Shown: in pieces, positions 32,926-45,446 of the stretch
Numbering within the stretch: the stretch's first letter is position 1
Layout: the number at the start of each line of letters is the position of its first letter
Origin: Pratylenchus scribneri
Lineage: Eukaryota > Nematoda > Chromadorea > Rhabditida > Pratylenchidae
Assembly (NCBI GenBank): GCA_030063045.1
Contig: JAQSEB010000034.1
Location: 1,302,001 to 1,366,000 of the forward strand
Direction of reading: 5' to 3'
DNA: 64,000 nt
The notes under the pieces: model-generated
Seen by the model: the letters and a program-made list of their open reading frames with translations, nothing else
Database searches by the model: none
What the model was told of the DNA's origin: nothing
Made by a program: the position numbers and the translations under genes

Positions 32926-35900
32926 TGTCGGGGAACTTTCCTACTTCTTAGTAGGATAAAATCTTTCTCATGATTTGGCGGAATTACATTAATTGTGGAA
33001 GGTGGTTGGTCAATTTTATTTTCAACATCGTGGGAAAGAAGATTGGATGGAGGATTGGATGATTGTTCACGTGAAAGGGTGGCATTGGGAATACGGTGGG
33101 AAAGTTCAGTTACAGTTTCCAAAGGGTACAAATGGTGAATTGAGCGAATTTTCAATTTATGGTCAGATAATTTCAATTGGGCGGTTTCGGGTTCACCATT
33201 TTGATTATAGAACAATTCCTGAATTATTCCAATGGACCAAATAGATTGTGGAAGATTGGGATCATAAATGAGGACCATTTCACCAATAATAGGAAAGCGA
33301 TTTTCTGGGTGAGAAATTTTCGTTATTCTTTCGCGTAATGAGGTCAGGTAGTCCACTTTCCATTTTTTCCAAAATTGTTTGGAAGACGATGATAATTTGC
33401 TCCATAAAAGGGATAGGGCATGTGGCTCGCTATGTTTTAATTGAAAATCTGGGTCATTTTCATCAAAATTTGGGAAAGGAAATGGATTAATTTTGCGTAA
33501 AGGTTGTAAAAAATTGATAGGACAAAGTGGTCGAATTTCATTGGGAATACTTGAATCAAATGTAATGGGTCTGGAATTAATGATGGTAGTAATTTCAAAA
33601 AGACATGTATAAATTGAATTGACGGGGAAAAGTTTGGGGAAAATCCCCTTACACAATGCACGGCGTAAATGAAATTTGATCATTTTCATGAATCTCTCAT
33701 AATGGCCCCCCTGCCATGCGGCAAGAGGGGCCCTAAATTTGAACTCAATGGAAGAGAATTGGGGAGGGAGAATGCAAAAAACACGTTGGGTAAGTTGAAA
33801 ATTGGCAGCATTGTCACAATAAATTTTGGAAGGGGAATAGAGGGCGAAAAGGCGGCGAAAAATTTCAATTAAATTTTGGGCGGTCATATCATATGCTAAA
33901 TCGAGAAAAATTGCGCGGGTTGACAAACATACAAATACTGCAATCCATATTTTCATTGTGGATAGTTTATTTGATTTCAATTTTTTGGTAATGGCAGAAT
34001 TGGGGCACAATTTCTCAGAAAGGCGAATGTGAATAGGTCCCAAATAATCAAGACCAGTAAAAGTAAAAGGTGGCGAAGGATTTACGCGTTCGGAAGGTAA
34101 TGGAGGAAAATTGGGCAAATTGAATGGCTTAGAGGTGAATTTCCTACAGGGGAGACAAAATGAATGGAGCGTATGTTCTACAATTCTTCTCCCGCGCGGT
34201 ATCCAGTAAGCATTTCGAATTAATGAAAGTGTTTGTAAAGGCGATAAATGATGGTTAATTAAATGGGTTTCATAGATAATAAGTTTGGTCAAAGGCGAAT
34301 GTGGCGGTAAATAAATTGGACAAATAGTATTGGGGTTAGCATTTAGATTATCAAAGCGGCCTTTACAACGGAAAATGTTGAATTCATCTTTAAATAGGCC
34401 CAATTTATTATTGTCAATTTCGGGAGGTGGGTGACGAGTTTGTTCATTATAAATCAAGAAAAGAAGGGCCAGTCTTAATTCAATTAATTTGATGTGAAAA
34501 GAAGGAAAAATTTTCGGCAGAACAAATGAGGGAAACAATTTTGTAATAATATTTGGGTTTAAGCGAATAATAATGCGGAGGAAATATACTGTAGTGCCAA
34601 TAAGCCGAGGGAGTCTAGAGAATTTTGCTGGATCAATAATTACAATTTGAGTGGATTGTTGAATATTGAAGGTAAACAGAGGATTTTGGTCAAGGGATGG
34701 ATTGGAAGGTGGAACAGAGTTAAATTCATTTGATGAAAAAGATTTAATTTGAGAATTGATTGGCCAATGAGTTTGGGAAGTGGAAAGCCAATCCGGACCG
34801 TGCCACCATAGTTTTGAGTTTTGGAACAAAATTGGAGAAGGGAGGCCACGGGTTGGCAAGTCCGCAGGGTTCATTGAGCCTACAATATGATTGACGATTA
34901 AATTTTCTGTTTGACGAATTTCTTTAATCCGATTTGCAACAAAAATTTCTTTAATTGGTGATGGGGAATTAAGCCAATTTAATACAATGGAGGAATCAGT
35001 CCAAATATAAATGTTTGGGTCAATTTTAATTGAAGAAGACAACTCAAATTGGATAAATTTTAGGGCACGGCAAGCTATTAGGGCACCAAGTAATTCAAGG
35101 CGGGGTATAGTTAAAGGCGAATTGGAATTATAAAGTTTCGGTTTGACTTTGGTTTTGGCAAATATGAGGGTGGAAGAAAAAGAATTTTCACATTCAACGC
35201 GTAAATAAATGGCCATGGCAAATGCCGGAATGGAAGCATCAGAAAAAGCATGAAGTTGAAAGGAACGATTATCAAAAGGTAAAGAGGAAATTGGGCGAGG
35301 AAAAGTCACAGAAAAATTTGTCCATTCTTTGAAAATAGAGAGCCATTTTGTGGATAAATCATTAGGCAATTCATCGTCCCAAGAAAGAGATGGGGAAATG
35401 GACCATAAACTTTGAAGGAACAATTTAATGGGAAGAAGTAATGGTGATAAATAGCCTAATGGGTCAAATATTGATGCAAAATATGAAAATACATTCCTTT
35501 TTGTGAGTGGAGAAATTTGAGGTGGTACGATAGTAATGGACATTTCATCATTTATTGTATTCCATTTAATGCCAAGGAATTTGAGTTGAGAAGAATTGAG
35601 GCGAAAATCATTAGGAAGATGTGAAATGGCTTCAGGGAAATTACTGGCAAATTCACGGAGTGGCATATTGGCGGCAGAAAATATGTCAATACATTCATCA
35701 CATTTGGATTGGGCTTCAGAAAGAGAGGAAGCAGATAATAGAATATTATCAACATAAATATTATTGGCAATTTCATGGGAAAGAGGAGAATCATATTTTG
35801 ATAAATGATGGGAAATGGTATCGGCCAAAAGATAAGGAGAGCAGGTTAGGCCAAATGAAACGCGAGTAAATCGAAATGTCTGAATATTTTGGGGCAAAAC

Positions 35901-36041
35901 ATTGGGAGGGGCTATACATTTGAGCCAAAGAAATCGGGTACAGTCACGGTGAATGGGATTAACTGAGACCTGTAAAAAGGCCTTGGCAATATCAGAAATA
36001 ATCACTTCCCCTTTGAATTCAATCCAGAAGAACTGCTCCAA
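32922..36041 (-). CDS. BEL/Pao polyprotein fragment: RT palm, RNase H, integrase
   Basis: An uninterrupted 1039-residue frame. RT motif A (SDIAKAF, about 16-22) and the motif B/C region (YVDNILLS, about 96-103) are present. The second catalytic Asp of the usual YVDD is Asn here. RNase H follows with FSDAS, and PRLELLGA marks the A17-type region. Next comes an integrase zinc-binding module (THLINHH ... CLPCRKF, about 600-640). The core carries GLDYLGP, YCDNAAN and QGGHYERF (D, D, E), and a C-terminal domain ends near HHLYPLE. An intact long frame implies recent activity, but the missing N-terminus and the Asn argue that this copy cannot reverse transcribe on its own. Confidence 0.9.
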   Translation of the reverse strand: MEQFFWIEFKGEVIISDIAKAFLQVSVNPIHRDCTRFLWLKCIAPPNVLPQNIQTFRFTRVSFGLTCSPYLLADTISHHLSKYDSPLSHEIANNIYVDNILLSASSLSEAQSKCDECIDIFSAANMPLREFASNFPEAISHLPNDFRLNSSQLKFLGIKWNTINDEMSITIVPPQISPLTKRNVFSYFASIFDPLGYLSPLLLPIKLFLQSLWSISPSLSWDDELPNDLSTKWLSIFKEWTNFSVTFPRPISSLPFDNRSFQLHAFSDASIPAFAMAIYLRVECENSFSSTLIFAKTKVKPKLYNSNSPLTIPRLELLGALIACRALKFIQFELSSSIKIDPNIYIWTDSSIVLNWLNSPSPIKEIFVANRIKEIRQTENLIVNHIVGSMNPADLPTRGLPSPILFQNSKLWWHGPDWLSTSQTHWPINSQIKSFSSNEFNSVPPSNPSLDQNPLFTFNIQQSTQIVIIDPAKFSRLPRLIGTTVYFLRIIIRLNPNIITKLFPSFVLPKIFPSFHIKLIELRLALLFLIYNEQTRHPPPEIDNNKLGLFKDEFNIFRCKGRFDNLNANPNTICPIYLPPHSPLTKLIIYETHLINHHLSPLQTLSLIRNAYWIPRGRRIVEHTLHSFCLPCRKFTSKPFNLPNFPPLPSERVNPSPPFTFTGLDYLGPIHIRLSEKLCPNSAITKKLKSNKLSTMKIWIAVFVCLSTRAIFLDLAYDMTAQNLIEIFRRLFALYSPSKIYCDNAANFQLTQRVFCILPPQFSSIEFKFRAPLAAWQGGHYERFMKMIKFHLRRALCKGIFPKLFPVNSIYTCLFEITTIINSRPITFDSSIPNEIRPLCPINFLQPLRKINPFPFPNFDENDPDFQLKHSEPHALSLLWSKLSSSSKQFWKKWKVDYLTSLRERITKISHPENRFPIIGEMVLIYDPNLPQSIWSIGIIQELFYNQNGEPETAQLKLSDHKLKIRSIHHLYPLETVTELSHRIPNATLSREQSSNPPSNLLSHDVENKIDQPPSTINVIPPNHEKDFILLRSRKVPRQ

Positions 36042-37047
36042 AAAAAACCTGTATCCAAAATGTCTACAGGGTAAAAAATGAAATTTTTGAGAATAAAGCC
36101 TTAAACTTAACCTTAAAACTGGCCATAAACATTGAACTTAACGCATAATTTTTAGGGATTTTTGGTATAGAAATTTCAGGCCAAACCCATCAAAACACCA
36201 ATCACCAGGGGCAATTTTCATTCAATTTGTTAATCTGCTGGGCTAATTCCCTCTCATCTTCCTCCTGTTCCAAATGCCCCTTCCCTCAATTCAATCAGAG
36301 ATCCCCCCAGGGAACGTCGACACCAACAAAACGCCCCCTCCCCCCTTTCCATTTTTTATTTACAACTTTTTGGAGGAACAGGAAGGGGGCAATGTTGGCA
36401 CGGGACGTGTGGATGCACTCTCGGCTTGGCTGGCTGACTGCCGGGAATTGGGTGTGGAAGGGGGGCTAAAATGCATCATCCATGCCCCATGAATGTGAAT
36501 GTGCGGTGCCCTTGGCCAAATGCCCTGGAGCGGCGGCAACAACTGACTCCCCCTTCCCCTTGGAATAAAGGAAGGGCGCTTCCTCCCTGCCCTCCGCCGC
36601 AATTTGCCAGACTTGGCCAACGATGGATGCGTAATTCGCCGCCAATTCCAATGGAGGCGGCCCAAAAACATTCTCGCGTTCCCGGAATTTTCTGTTCGGC
36701 ATTGGCACCAAAAACAAGGCTGAGGGGGGATTTGAGGAGGATGCTTGGAACACAGCGGGTGAATAAAAAAAGAGGAAAATGGAGTGAATTGGAATTGGCT
36801 TTGTGGATGGATGGCCGCCGCCTCCCCAGAAAATGTCCCAATGGAGTTCACAGAGTAGACTTTTGCCCAGAGGGGCATTTCCGCCCTTTTTTTCTTTTGT
36901 GGCTTACGTCGAATGTTTTTGGGATGTTTTTTATTTATTTGAGGGAAAAGTACTGGTGGAAATGATGAATAGCCGAAAGTGCAAAAATGAATAAATTGGA
37001 ATTGAGGAATTGTTGGAGGCGGCACAATTTATGAGAAGATTCGCCCC

Positions 37048-37376
37048 AACTTATCGCCGTTTAGACTTACCAAGGATGGAACTTAATTTGATGATTTTAG
37101 TGTCAAATTAAAGAGCAGACTTTTGGCTATCAGATAATATTAATTTTATTTAAATTAGTTCAAAATTGAAGACATTATGACCGAAAAACCATAAGAGACT
37201 TATATTTATGGATTAGCCAAGTTCTAAATGGTTTTTTAGACATAATTCCATCAATTCTCAACTAATTTAAATAAAATTAATATTATTTGATAGCCAAAAG
37301 TGTGCTCTTTAATTTGATATTAAAATTATTAAAAATAGATCAGTCCTTGATGAGTTATTTTCAACGGCGACAAGTG
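37048..37376. mobile_element. Family B MITE, copy 7
   Basis: Starts CTTATCGCCGTTTAGACTTA, ends CAACGGCGACAAGTG. Confidence 0.9.
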
Positions 37377-37842
37377 TGTCGGAGAAAAAGTTGGGAAATT
37401 GGGATGCTCTGATTTTTGTTGATAGGTGGGCAGATGAATGTTAAATTTTCTAATAGCAGGGCATAAAATGAAGATATCGGGGACTTTGCCTCTGCTGCTT
37501 TAATAATTAATTTAATATGTAAAATGGAAATTTGGCTAATAAACAAAATGAAAATTTTGTTTTAATAAACAAAATGAAAATTTGCCATATAAAGAAGATG
37601 GGAAGGGGAAGGAGGATTTTGAAAGATTTATAGAAACATTTTTCGGGTGGATCGGCGGCTAATATATTCATTTAAACTAATGGCCCCCTAAATGGGCTCT
37701 GTTTGGACCGAACAAAGTCCATCCATGCACTCTATTCACACATTTTTGTTGAGGAAGGCGAAGAATTTAACACTAGACGATATTTTTGAATTTGCTTTTA
37801 TTTCGGAGATCAAAATTGTGCCATTTCAGTGCCTGGATCATT

Positions 37843-38153
37843 TTTGTTTACAGCTCAACGAGGCAACAACCAATCAGGGAAGGCGATAAACCCTTGAAAA
37901 GCCCAAAGTGTCCTCTACAATTTGGCCATTTTAAATTTTATGAAATTCCAACTTTATAAAAAGTTACATGCCTTTGAGTAAATATAGGCATTCATTTTCT
38001 GGTTAAGTGGAGGAAATGCCGCTTATTTTAAAAAAATATTTAAATTTTCAAACAAAAGTGAAGCCACTTTTTAGAGGCCATTTGGGGCTTCCGAATGATA
38101 TATCGCCTTCCTAAATTGGTTGTTTCCTTATTGAACTATGGCCAAAAGGGCAG
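37843..38153. mobile_element. Family A MITE, copy 14
   Basis: Left TTTACAGCTCAACGAGGCAA; right TTGAACTATGGCCAAAAGGG. Confidence 0.9.
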
Positions 38154-38940
38154 CATAGGTAATGAAATGGCTAAAATAAAATGTCCTGATTATTCGCTAA
38201 CATTAACATTTCCAATTTATTGGTAGGATTTTGACAATTTTAGTATTTTTAGGGGAAGAAAATGCACTTTTCAGCAGAGATTAGACCGGCGGGGGGCATT
38301 CCCTCAAATATGTAAAGTGCACATTTGTGGGAGTGTTTTTGTACTCTTAATAGTTTAATTGATAAAATGATGACGAAAATAGGCAATGAGCACGTGCATT
38401 TTAATGGATGGAAATTATTTAATAGAATTTGTTTAGGCCGCCATCACGGAAATTATTTATTTTTTTATTCGAAAGACGTGAGTTCATTTAGTCACTATTC
38501 ACACGTTCTTCTATACTTAATAGTTCGCAGCAATTCCAATTGCTTATTTTCTATGCAAAATTTTTCCTTGATGGATGAATTAAGCTTTTATTCATTCCAA
38601 GGGAATGATATCATCCCATTCCTAAAACATTGTTCGTGTTCTCATTTCATTGGGCTTAAAATGTTTTATAATTTTCCGGCTGCCACCATTAACCCACCCA
38701 ACTCATAAAAAAGATGGCTGCTATCCCACCAATTTGGCCATTGGCCTCAGCCACCAAAATGGCTGCATTTCCTGGCACACAAAAATGTGTTCGCGCCCCC
38801 TTCCCTTCCCCCTTTCCCTTCGTTCATTGCGGCCAACATTTTCATTTTTGTTGTGAATTATTCAGCCGGCAGTCATCCCACAGGGAATTTCCCCCTTCCA
38901 TATTCGATGGCACTTTGTCTCCATGGGGATATTTAGGGGA

Positions 38941-38953
38941 GGGGGGGGGGGGG
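38941..38953. repeat. Poly-G tract (13 nt)
   Basis: 13 G after GGGGA, the only long G run on this strand. Confidence 0.95.
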
Positions 38954-39479
38954 CGTAAATGAATTCCCGAGAATTGCTCTGCCAGCTGCGCGAATCCATT
39001 CAACAAAAATAGAGGGGTGGCACAAAACGACTGCTGGCGGGAATTGGCCACGCAGATGAATGGCCATAAAATGCGCGGAAAAGGAGGAAAAGGAAATGGA
39101 AGAATGGGAAAGGAAAAGAAAAGAATGGACGGGGAAGGAAATGGTGGAAAGGGAAATGAAAGCGGCGAATGGGAAAATGTTAGGGGACGAAGGAATGAAT
39201 GGAGAAAAGTGAAAATAAAATACAAATTTAATTTGTTCGATGGACGTTTTGGGTTATGAACTACGAAAATAATTCGGTGGTTACGTATTAATTACCTGCA
39301 AATTTGATTTTTTGTTTTTTTGATTTTTTGATTTTTATTATTCATATTTATAATTGTAAAATGATGGAAAAAACACTTCTTAGGGCTTAAAATCTTATGT
39401 CTAATTTTGGGGAAATATATGATATAACTTGCAAGTACTGAAACATTTTTATGAGGGGGATCAACTATAGGAGAAATAT

Positions 39480-39720
39480 TTAATTTGCCAAAAAAAACAA
39501 TTGAATTTGCAGAAAACTTATCGTGAAAAATAATCTTTTTTTTTGTGGCCATAAAACTTGGCCATAACAAACTGTTGGGGACTTAGGATTGGGTTTAGAG
39601 TTAGGTTTAGATTAACACTTAATTCTCGGAACATAGGAATTTTGAAGAAGCCTTTGTTTTTGCCAAATTATATGGCCTCAAAAATAGATTATTTTGAATA
39701 TCTATTTGGCCAAACTGATT
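39480..39720. mobile_element. Family F element, copy 6
   Basis: Left GGCCATAAAACTTGGCCATA; right GCCAAATTATATGGCCTCAA. Middle retains GGATTGGGTTTAGAGTTAGG. Confidence 0.75.
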
Positions 39721-40756
39721 TATGTATTTTTGTTTTATTTTTCCATATTTTAATGAACTATTTTTTGAATATTTTTTTTGACTAATTGCTAGATAGGAGG
39801 ACATCCATTTGGCCCAAAATAAAAATAAAATTAATGTTTTCATGAGCAATGTTTGCGCCAATTTGTAGTTCACTTTTTCGTCCATCCATCCATCCACTTT
39901 TTGCCCATCTTCTTCACAACATTTCCATTGGCCATTAGCCTTAATGGCACCATCGCCGATTTATTCATTCTCAACAAAATAAAAAGTGGTGCTAAATAAC
40001 ATTCATCCCCCTTTCCATTTTTCCTCATCATTTTCCGTACATTTTCCCCCCACATTAATTCGCGCACTCATCTTCATTTTCACATTCCATTGGTGGTGCT
40101 TTTGCCTTTTGGGCCTTTTGGAAAGAGATGGCTTTGCGCGGGGATTCCTCTTCCCACTTTTTTGGCCTCCTTGACAACCGCCGGCAGCCGGCTGGCGTGC
40201 CAAAGCCTAAAGTCCTTTCCCTCCCAATTAATAGAAGAATGTGTGCGCGGAATGGACCAAAAGGGAGGGAAAGGGAAGGGGAACACGGATGTTTGGATTT
40301 GGACCAAAAGTGGGGAAGAAGATGGAACGAAGCTAATGGACGATGGACGTTGGTTGGCGAGAAGGCACCAAAAAGAGGATATCCCCTTAGGGAAAATGCA
40401 CTTCCGGTGGAGTTATTCCCCCTGGGGGCAAAACAAATCCTCGCGCACTCCCAAAAATCCTGGCTGAGAAAAGCCATTTGGCATAAATGCTTTTGGTTTT
40501 GATGGAGTGTGCGTCATCACCAAAGTTTATCCATCTAATGGGCTAAAAGTCACGCACAAAAGTTTAGACTTTTATTAAAAAACAGAGGGGGAAATCTTCA
40601 AAATAAATATTTGGCCAAAAAAAAACATATAAGAATTAAATGTAATATTTGAAATAAATTTTAGAATTTAATTTTAGAAAAAATTTTTCACTTTTTTGTG
40701 AGTATTTTTTAATGGATTTCAACCATTAATTTCGAATATCGCCAGAGCTGGCACTT

Positions 40757-41773
40757 TTTTGGCCCATAGTTCAGCGAGGCAATAGTCAATCTGGGAGATT
40801 ATATGCCATTTAAAAGCCCTGAATTTCTCTAAAATGTGGCCAAAATAATTTTTTTTTTAATTTTTAAAATAATAAAATAAGCAGTTTTTCCTTTGTTCAA
40901 TAAGAAAATTCCAGCTTTATACTCAAGAAAATAGATTTTATAAATTAAATTTCATAAAATTTAAATAGGCCACATTGTAAAGGATACTTTGTGCTTTTCA
41001 ATGATATATCGCTTCCAAAATTGGTCATTGCCTTTTGCCTCGTTGAACTATAAACAAAAATAATGCTCAGACATTGAAATGAATATGAATAGAATTTAAA
41101 TTTTAATTCCAAATTAAACAATAAAAATGCGAGATTAAACAAACCATTTTTATATAATTGAATAGAGGATTCTTTGCTCTTTAAAATGATACCAAAATTG
41201 TCAAGAATGGTTTTGTTTGAAATTAGTTATGTGAAATTATAAAAATGGCATAGATCAATTAATTGGTATGAATACTATATGCCCTGAGGAATGCGTCAAT
41301 CACAAAGCAAAGGGAAATGGAAAAGAAGGAGTATCTGTCAAGCGAAAGGAGTATCGTATTCTTCCTTTTCCCATCTTAGTTGACTATATCTTACGGCAAA
41401 ATTCATATTATACATTTCAGTTTCCAACATTTCCATCAAACGAAATAATAGTTGTGTCATTTTTGACTATAACTCATCGAGGAGTATCTGTGAATGCGAA
41501 GGCGATATACCATTTGAAAGCCCAAAGTTTCCTCTACAATTTTACTTTTTTTTAAATTTATGAATTCAAACTTTACAATAAATTAACAAGTATTTTAATG
41601 TAACAAACCAGAATTTACTAATTGAGTGGAAGAAAAGCTACTTTTTTTTTTATAAATTTTTTTAATATTTCAAAAAATTAGTTAAGCCCCATTTTTTAGA
41701 GGATATTTAGGGCTTTCAAATGATTTAACACCTTCCTAAATTGGTTGCTTCCTTATTTAGCTATGGCTAAAGA
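40757..41773. mobile_element. Composite element: A copies 15 and 16 around a ~380-bp core
   Basis: A copies at 40757-41065 and 41458-41773. The core between them carries TTGAATAGAGGATTCTTTGC (about 41160) and TATGCCCTGAGGAATGCGTC (about 41278), the same landmarks as in 25950-26330. Core ends in a purine/pyrimidine hairpin near 41310-41390. Confidence 0.85.
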
Positions 41774-42053
41774 TATATATAGGTATAGGTACGAAATTTC
41801 TTGTATCACGTTTGTCATTAATTTAAATTGGACTCTGAATGAAAACGCGGGAATCAAAACCAATATTTCTAATGTAGTAAGTTGATTGGATTTGAATAGA
41901 TAAAAGGTGACAATTTCATTGGAAAATTTAGCATAAAATATACAAAAAAAATGAAAAAGTGAATTATTTATGCTTGAAAATGTATTGATTGCACTAATTA
42001 ATCGAATATATTTGCCCACCATATACATACTAATTATCATTAATTAATGTATT

Positions 42054-45000
42054 TTAATCAATTAGGCGTAGGGCAATTTTCAATTTCATTCGCATCATTC
42101 GGCTCAAATTCTTCAGCTCCCATTTCACTTGGCCATCCCGTTCAATTTTGACGGCACCCTCTTCCGCCAACAATGGGGAACACATTTTGATTCGAGGCAA
42201 CAAATATTCGCCAACATCTGTGAAAATTCTGATTTATTTTCGGCTTTTGTGACTTGCCATTTTCCACGCGAATTTCAAAATTTCGATTTGCAAAATATTC
42301 GTAAACCAATGTTTGGCCTTTTTTCGCCTCCAATTCCTTCACATAGCATTCACCGGCTCCAATCAGACAATGTTCATATTGGACCCCGTGGATGCCGTGC
42401 CGTTCCCAAATTTCGCCGTCCCTCTGTATGGGTAGAATTGTTAAATTCTTTTTAATAAATTTAATAATTGGAGAATATTTAATTTGTCGAAAAAAATATT
42501 GAAAATACAGAAAAGATTATTGAAAAGTTTTTGATAGATCTCGTCAAGATTCATCATTTGATTATATTTTGGTTTAGGTTTAATCAATTCTAATATAGTT
42601 TTAGACGTTGGTTTAAAGTTTAAACACCCTTTAATTGTTGACCAAACCAAAATTGGTTTAAACCGTTTAATACCCTTTAATTGTTGACCAAACCAAAATT
42701 GGTTTAAACCATTTAATACCCTTTAATTGTTGACCAAACCAAAATTGGTTTAAACCGTTTAATACCCTTTAATTGTTGACCAAACCAAAATTGGTTTAAA
42801 CCGTTTAATACCCTTTAATTGTTGACCAAACCAAAATTGGTTTAAACCGTTTAATACCCTTTAATTGTTGACTAAACCATAGCAAATTATATACAATTCA
42901 ATGCGTCTTTTTGACCAGTTCTATCTAATTTTGGGTATATTTGTTTTGTCAATGTTGGAAAAATCAGTTAAACCATTAAACTATTTTGGTTTTATGTTCT
43001 ATTTTTCGTAGAAATTTGTCCCCCTTTCCACCAACCAAAAATTCATCCTTTCCATATTCCAATGAAGCATTGCATCCCGTTTCCGGGCAATCGGCATTTT
43101 CAATCACTTTTGTGCCACCAAATGCCATTGGGATTGCATCCGGCGAAATCCACTTTTGTATATCCAAATGGGTGGTGGCAATGTTGAATCGGCTGAGCAC
43201 TTTTGCCGGCAATAAAATTGACATAATCTAAAATGAATGGAATTTAATGCCAACAATTTGTGAATGCCAACTTTCATGAGAGGACTCAAAATGCGAGGCG
43301 GATTGACAATGACCACTTGGCTAAGCATTTCCGAATAAAATGACATCAGAATGCCGACACGGGCTTCGAATATTCGATTGATTGGTGCCATCGGGTTGAC
43401 ATATTGGAGAATGGCCATTTGGCCCATATCTTTATTATTGTGGGGAGGGAGGACATTGGTTTGGATATGTCAAAATAGATCATCAATCAATTAAAGAACT
43501 TTAATGATTTTAATATCAAATTAAAGCGCAGACTTTTGGCTATCAAATAATATTAATTTTATTTAAATTGATTCAAAATTGATGGAATTATTACCAAAAA
43601 ACCATTAAAAGGACCTTTTCTATGGATTAGCGAAATTTTCATTGATTTTTGGTCATAATTCCCATTAATTTTGAAACAATTTAAATAAATTTAATATTAT
43701 TTGATAGCCAAAAATCTGCTCTTTAATTTGATAATAAAATTATCAAAATTGGTTAAGCCCTTGATGAGTTATTATAAACGGCGATAAGTTGGCAAGATAA
43801 AAATTGTATATCAAATTAGCCTGAATTTCGAGCATTAACAAATATCCCAGGATTTAACTGATTAATAAAACTTTTATAATATAGTGTTAAGCTTTCTCTG
43901 CAGAACATTTTGATATGAAAATTTTTGTTCAAAGTTGAATTGGGTCAGTAAATTATCGCCAAGAAGCAAAAGTTACTCAATTTTGGTTTTTTGACCTTTT
44001 TGACTATAAATTTTTATGTAATTTCCAATCTTCTATCAATATTTCTCTAATCAATTTATCTCAATAAATCAATTTAATGTTTCAAATATGAATAAGCCCA
44101 ATATTCACTTTTGATTGTATGCGAAATTTGGATGAGCAAATTTTGTTCCACCGAAAATGTGGATGTGGAGTGGACTCACCAAAAATGCAAACTCCATAGG
44201 ATCGTTTGCCAGTTTTCTTCTCATTCTCCAAAACCAATTGAAGGAAAAATTCGCAGGATCGCATGAAACAATGCAGAAAATCACCGGAACGAATCACTTT
44301 GCATGCCTTCATTTTGGATGATAGGTCATTTGGATTTATTCCTTTTTGCTGCTTACCTTCAGGGCATCACTGACGCCAGTTTCCACAAAAACCATGCCAT
44401 TATCGTAGGAATTAATCCAGGAGGTCATTGGCTTTAAAATTTAAATTAAATTGGATAATTAAATTAAAAATAGGCTAAAGAATGCGAAATAGAGTAATGG
44501 AGTACCGCCGATTGAGTAGCTTTTGTTTTTTTTTGGTAATATCTAAACAAGAAAGCAACCAATTCAGGAAGGCAATATGTCATTGTAAAGCTGTGAATAT
44601 CCTCTAAAAAGTGGCCTCAATTATTTTTTGGAAAATTTATAAAATTTTTAAAATAAGCAGCTTTAATTTCATTCAATCAGAAAATGCGAGTTTACTGCAT
44701 TTTTAAAGGCTTAAACGTTTATAAAATGAAGAATTTCATAAAATTTCTAATGACCAAATTGTAGAGGATACTTTGGGCTTTCCAATGGTATATCGCCTCC
44801 CAAGATTGTTTATTGCCTCAATTAGCTAATAAAGTCAAAAGAATAACTGAGTTAATTAATTACTCAATTTCCCTTAATTAGAAATGATGGCATTGCTCAT
44901 TCATTAGTCCAAAAAAACTAAATTTAATCCTTACTCCATATTTTGATGCATTTCGATCCCAAAATGATGGATAAAAACATAATTGGCCATAATATTAAGG

Positions 45001-45446
45001 CCAAAAAATGATAAAAATATCTTCAATTGGCCTAATCTATTTTGCCATTTTTAATTATAATTTTTAACAAATCTACTAATTCTTTATTCAAATCAATTTA
45101 TCCCATCATTTAATGGAGTATCCCAATAATTTATTCCACCCACTTTACTCTGCGTGAACACTCCATAATAACGGAGCATGTCCGGCCTCGAAAAGAATCC
45201 ATCGAATCCTTCCGGTTCTAGGCCAGGGGCAATTTTTTACATTGAATTCAAATTATTTTGGCACTTACTATCAAGGCCCAATGCCTTCCGGTTTTTCAGG
45301 TATTCCCCAATCCATTCCACGCATTTGGTCACATCATCCTCATATGCGTCCAACCATCGGTCCAAATTGAAATCGGTACATTCCGCGGAGGGCAATTTCC
45401 CCTCCAATCGCTCCAACAATTCACGGCGCTTTTCAGCCCGAGTCAT
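42054..45446 (-). CDS. CRAL-TRIO/GOLD (SEC14-like) lipid-binding protein
   Basis: Eight minus-strand exons (45269-45446, 45144-45217, 44357-44431, 44180-44306, 43272-43429, about 43036-43227, 42258-42423, 42054-42217) join to about 377 residues, the size of nematode CTG proteins. CRAL-TRIO features: DFNLDRWL near the N-terminus, YYGVFTQSK, GVCIFDMGQMA (the conserved Asp strand), a helix ending PPRILSPLMK, and IPMAFGGTK closing the fold. The last two exons form a GOLD beta-sandwich (GECYVKELEAKKGQTLVYEY, DVGEYLLPRIKMCS). Such proteins move hydrophobic ligands or phosphoinositides between membranes. I chose the MTRAEK start because the upstream in-frame sequence is Pro/Ser low-complexity. The exon 6 end is uncertain because family C begins next to it. 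Intron 42218-42257 has a GC donor (AATG|GCAAGT). Confidence 0.88.
42455..43005. repeat. Family C element with about 6 minisatellite units
   Basis: In the CRAL-TRIO/GOLD intron between exons 6 and 7. Flank GATAGATCTCGTCAAGATTC, units at 42610-42880, then ATACAATTCAATGCGTC and TTGACCAGTTCTATCTAATT. Confidence 0.92.
43465..43793. mobile_element. Family B MITE, copy 8
   Basis: CRAL-TRIO/GOLD intron 4. Left terminus lost (starts AAATAGATCATCAATCAATT); right ends ATAAACGGCGATAAGTTGGC. Confidence 0.85.
44526..44843. mobile_element. Family A MITE, copy 17
   Basis: CRAL-TRIO/GOLD intron 2. Left GGTAATATCTAAACAAGAAA; right CTAATAAAGTCAAAAGAATA. Confidence 0.85.

Larger units (their letters stand above)
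31379..36041 (-). mobile_element. BEL/Pao-type retroelement, 5'-truncated, with extra 3' ORFs
   Basis: The block carries pol (from the RT palm onward) followed by three shorter ORFs in the same orientation. gag, the aspartic protease and the RT fingers are absent, and I found no pair of LTRs around it. 31211-31378 and 36042-36250 share no long repeat. BEL/Pao is suggested by domain order and by the A17/RNase H/integrase arrangement. Confidence 0.8.
36042..42053. other. Gene-poor region
   Basis: Contains family B at 37048-37376, family A at 37843-38153, a 13-nt poly-G tract at 38941-38953, family F at 39480-39720 and a composite A element at 40757-41773. The longer open frames (36274-37025, 38325-38962, 40055-40502) overlap on both strands, are compositionally biased and match nothing I know. 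Confidence 0.55.

Noticed and set aside
31211..36250. LTRs for the BEL/Pao element
   Set aside because: I compared the sequence beyond both ends of the ORF block and found no shared stretch long enough to be an LTR pair.
36274..37025. Protein-like frames around 36.3-37.0 kb on both strands
   Set aside because: Overlapping opposite-strand frames in GC-richer sequence, no matching exon partners or domains.
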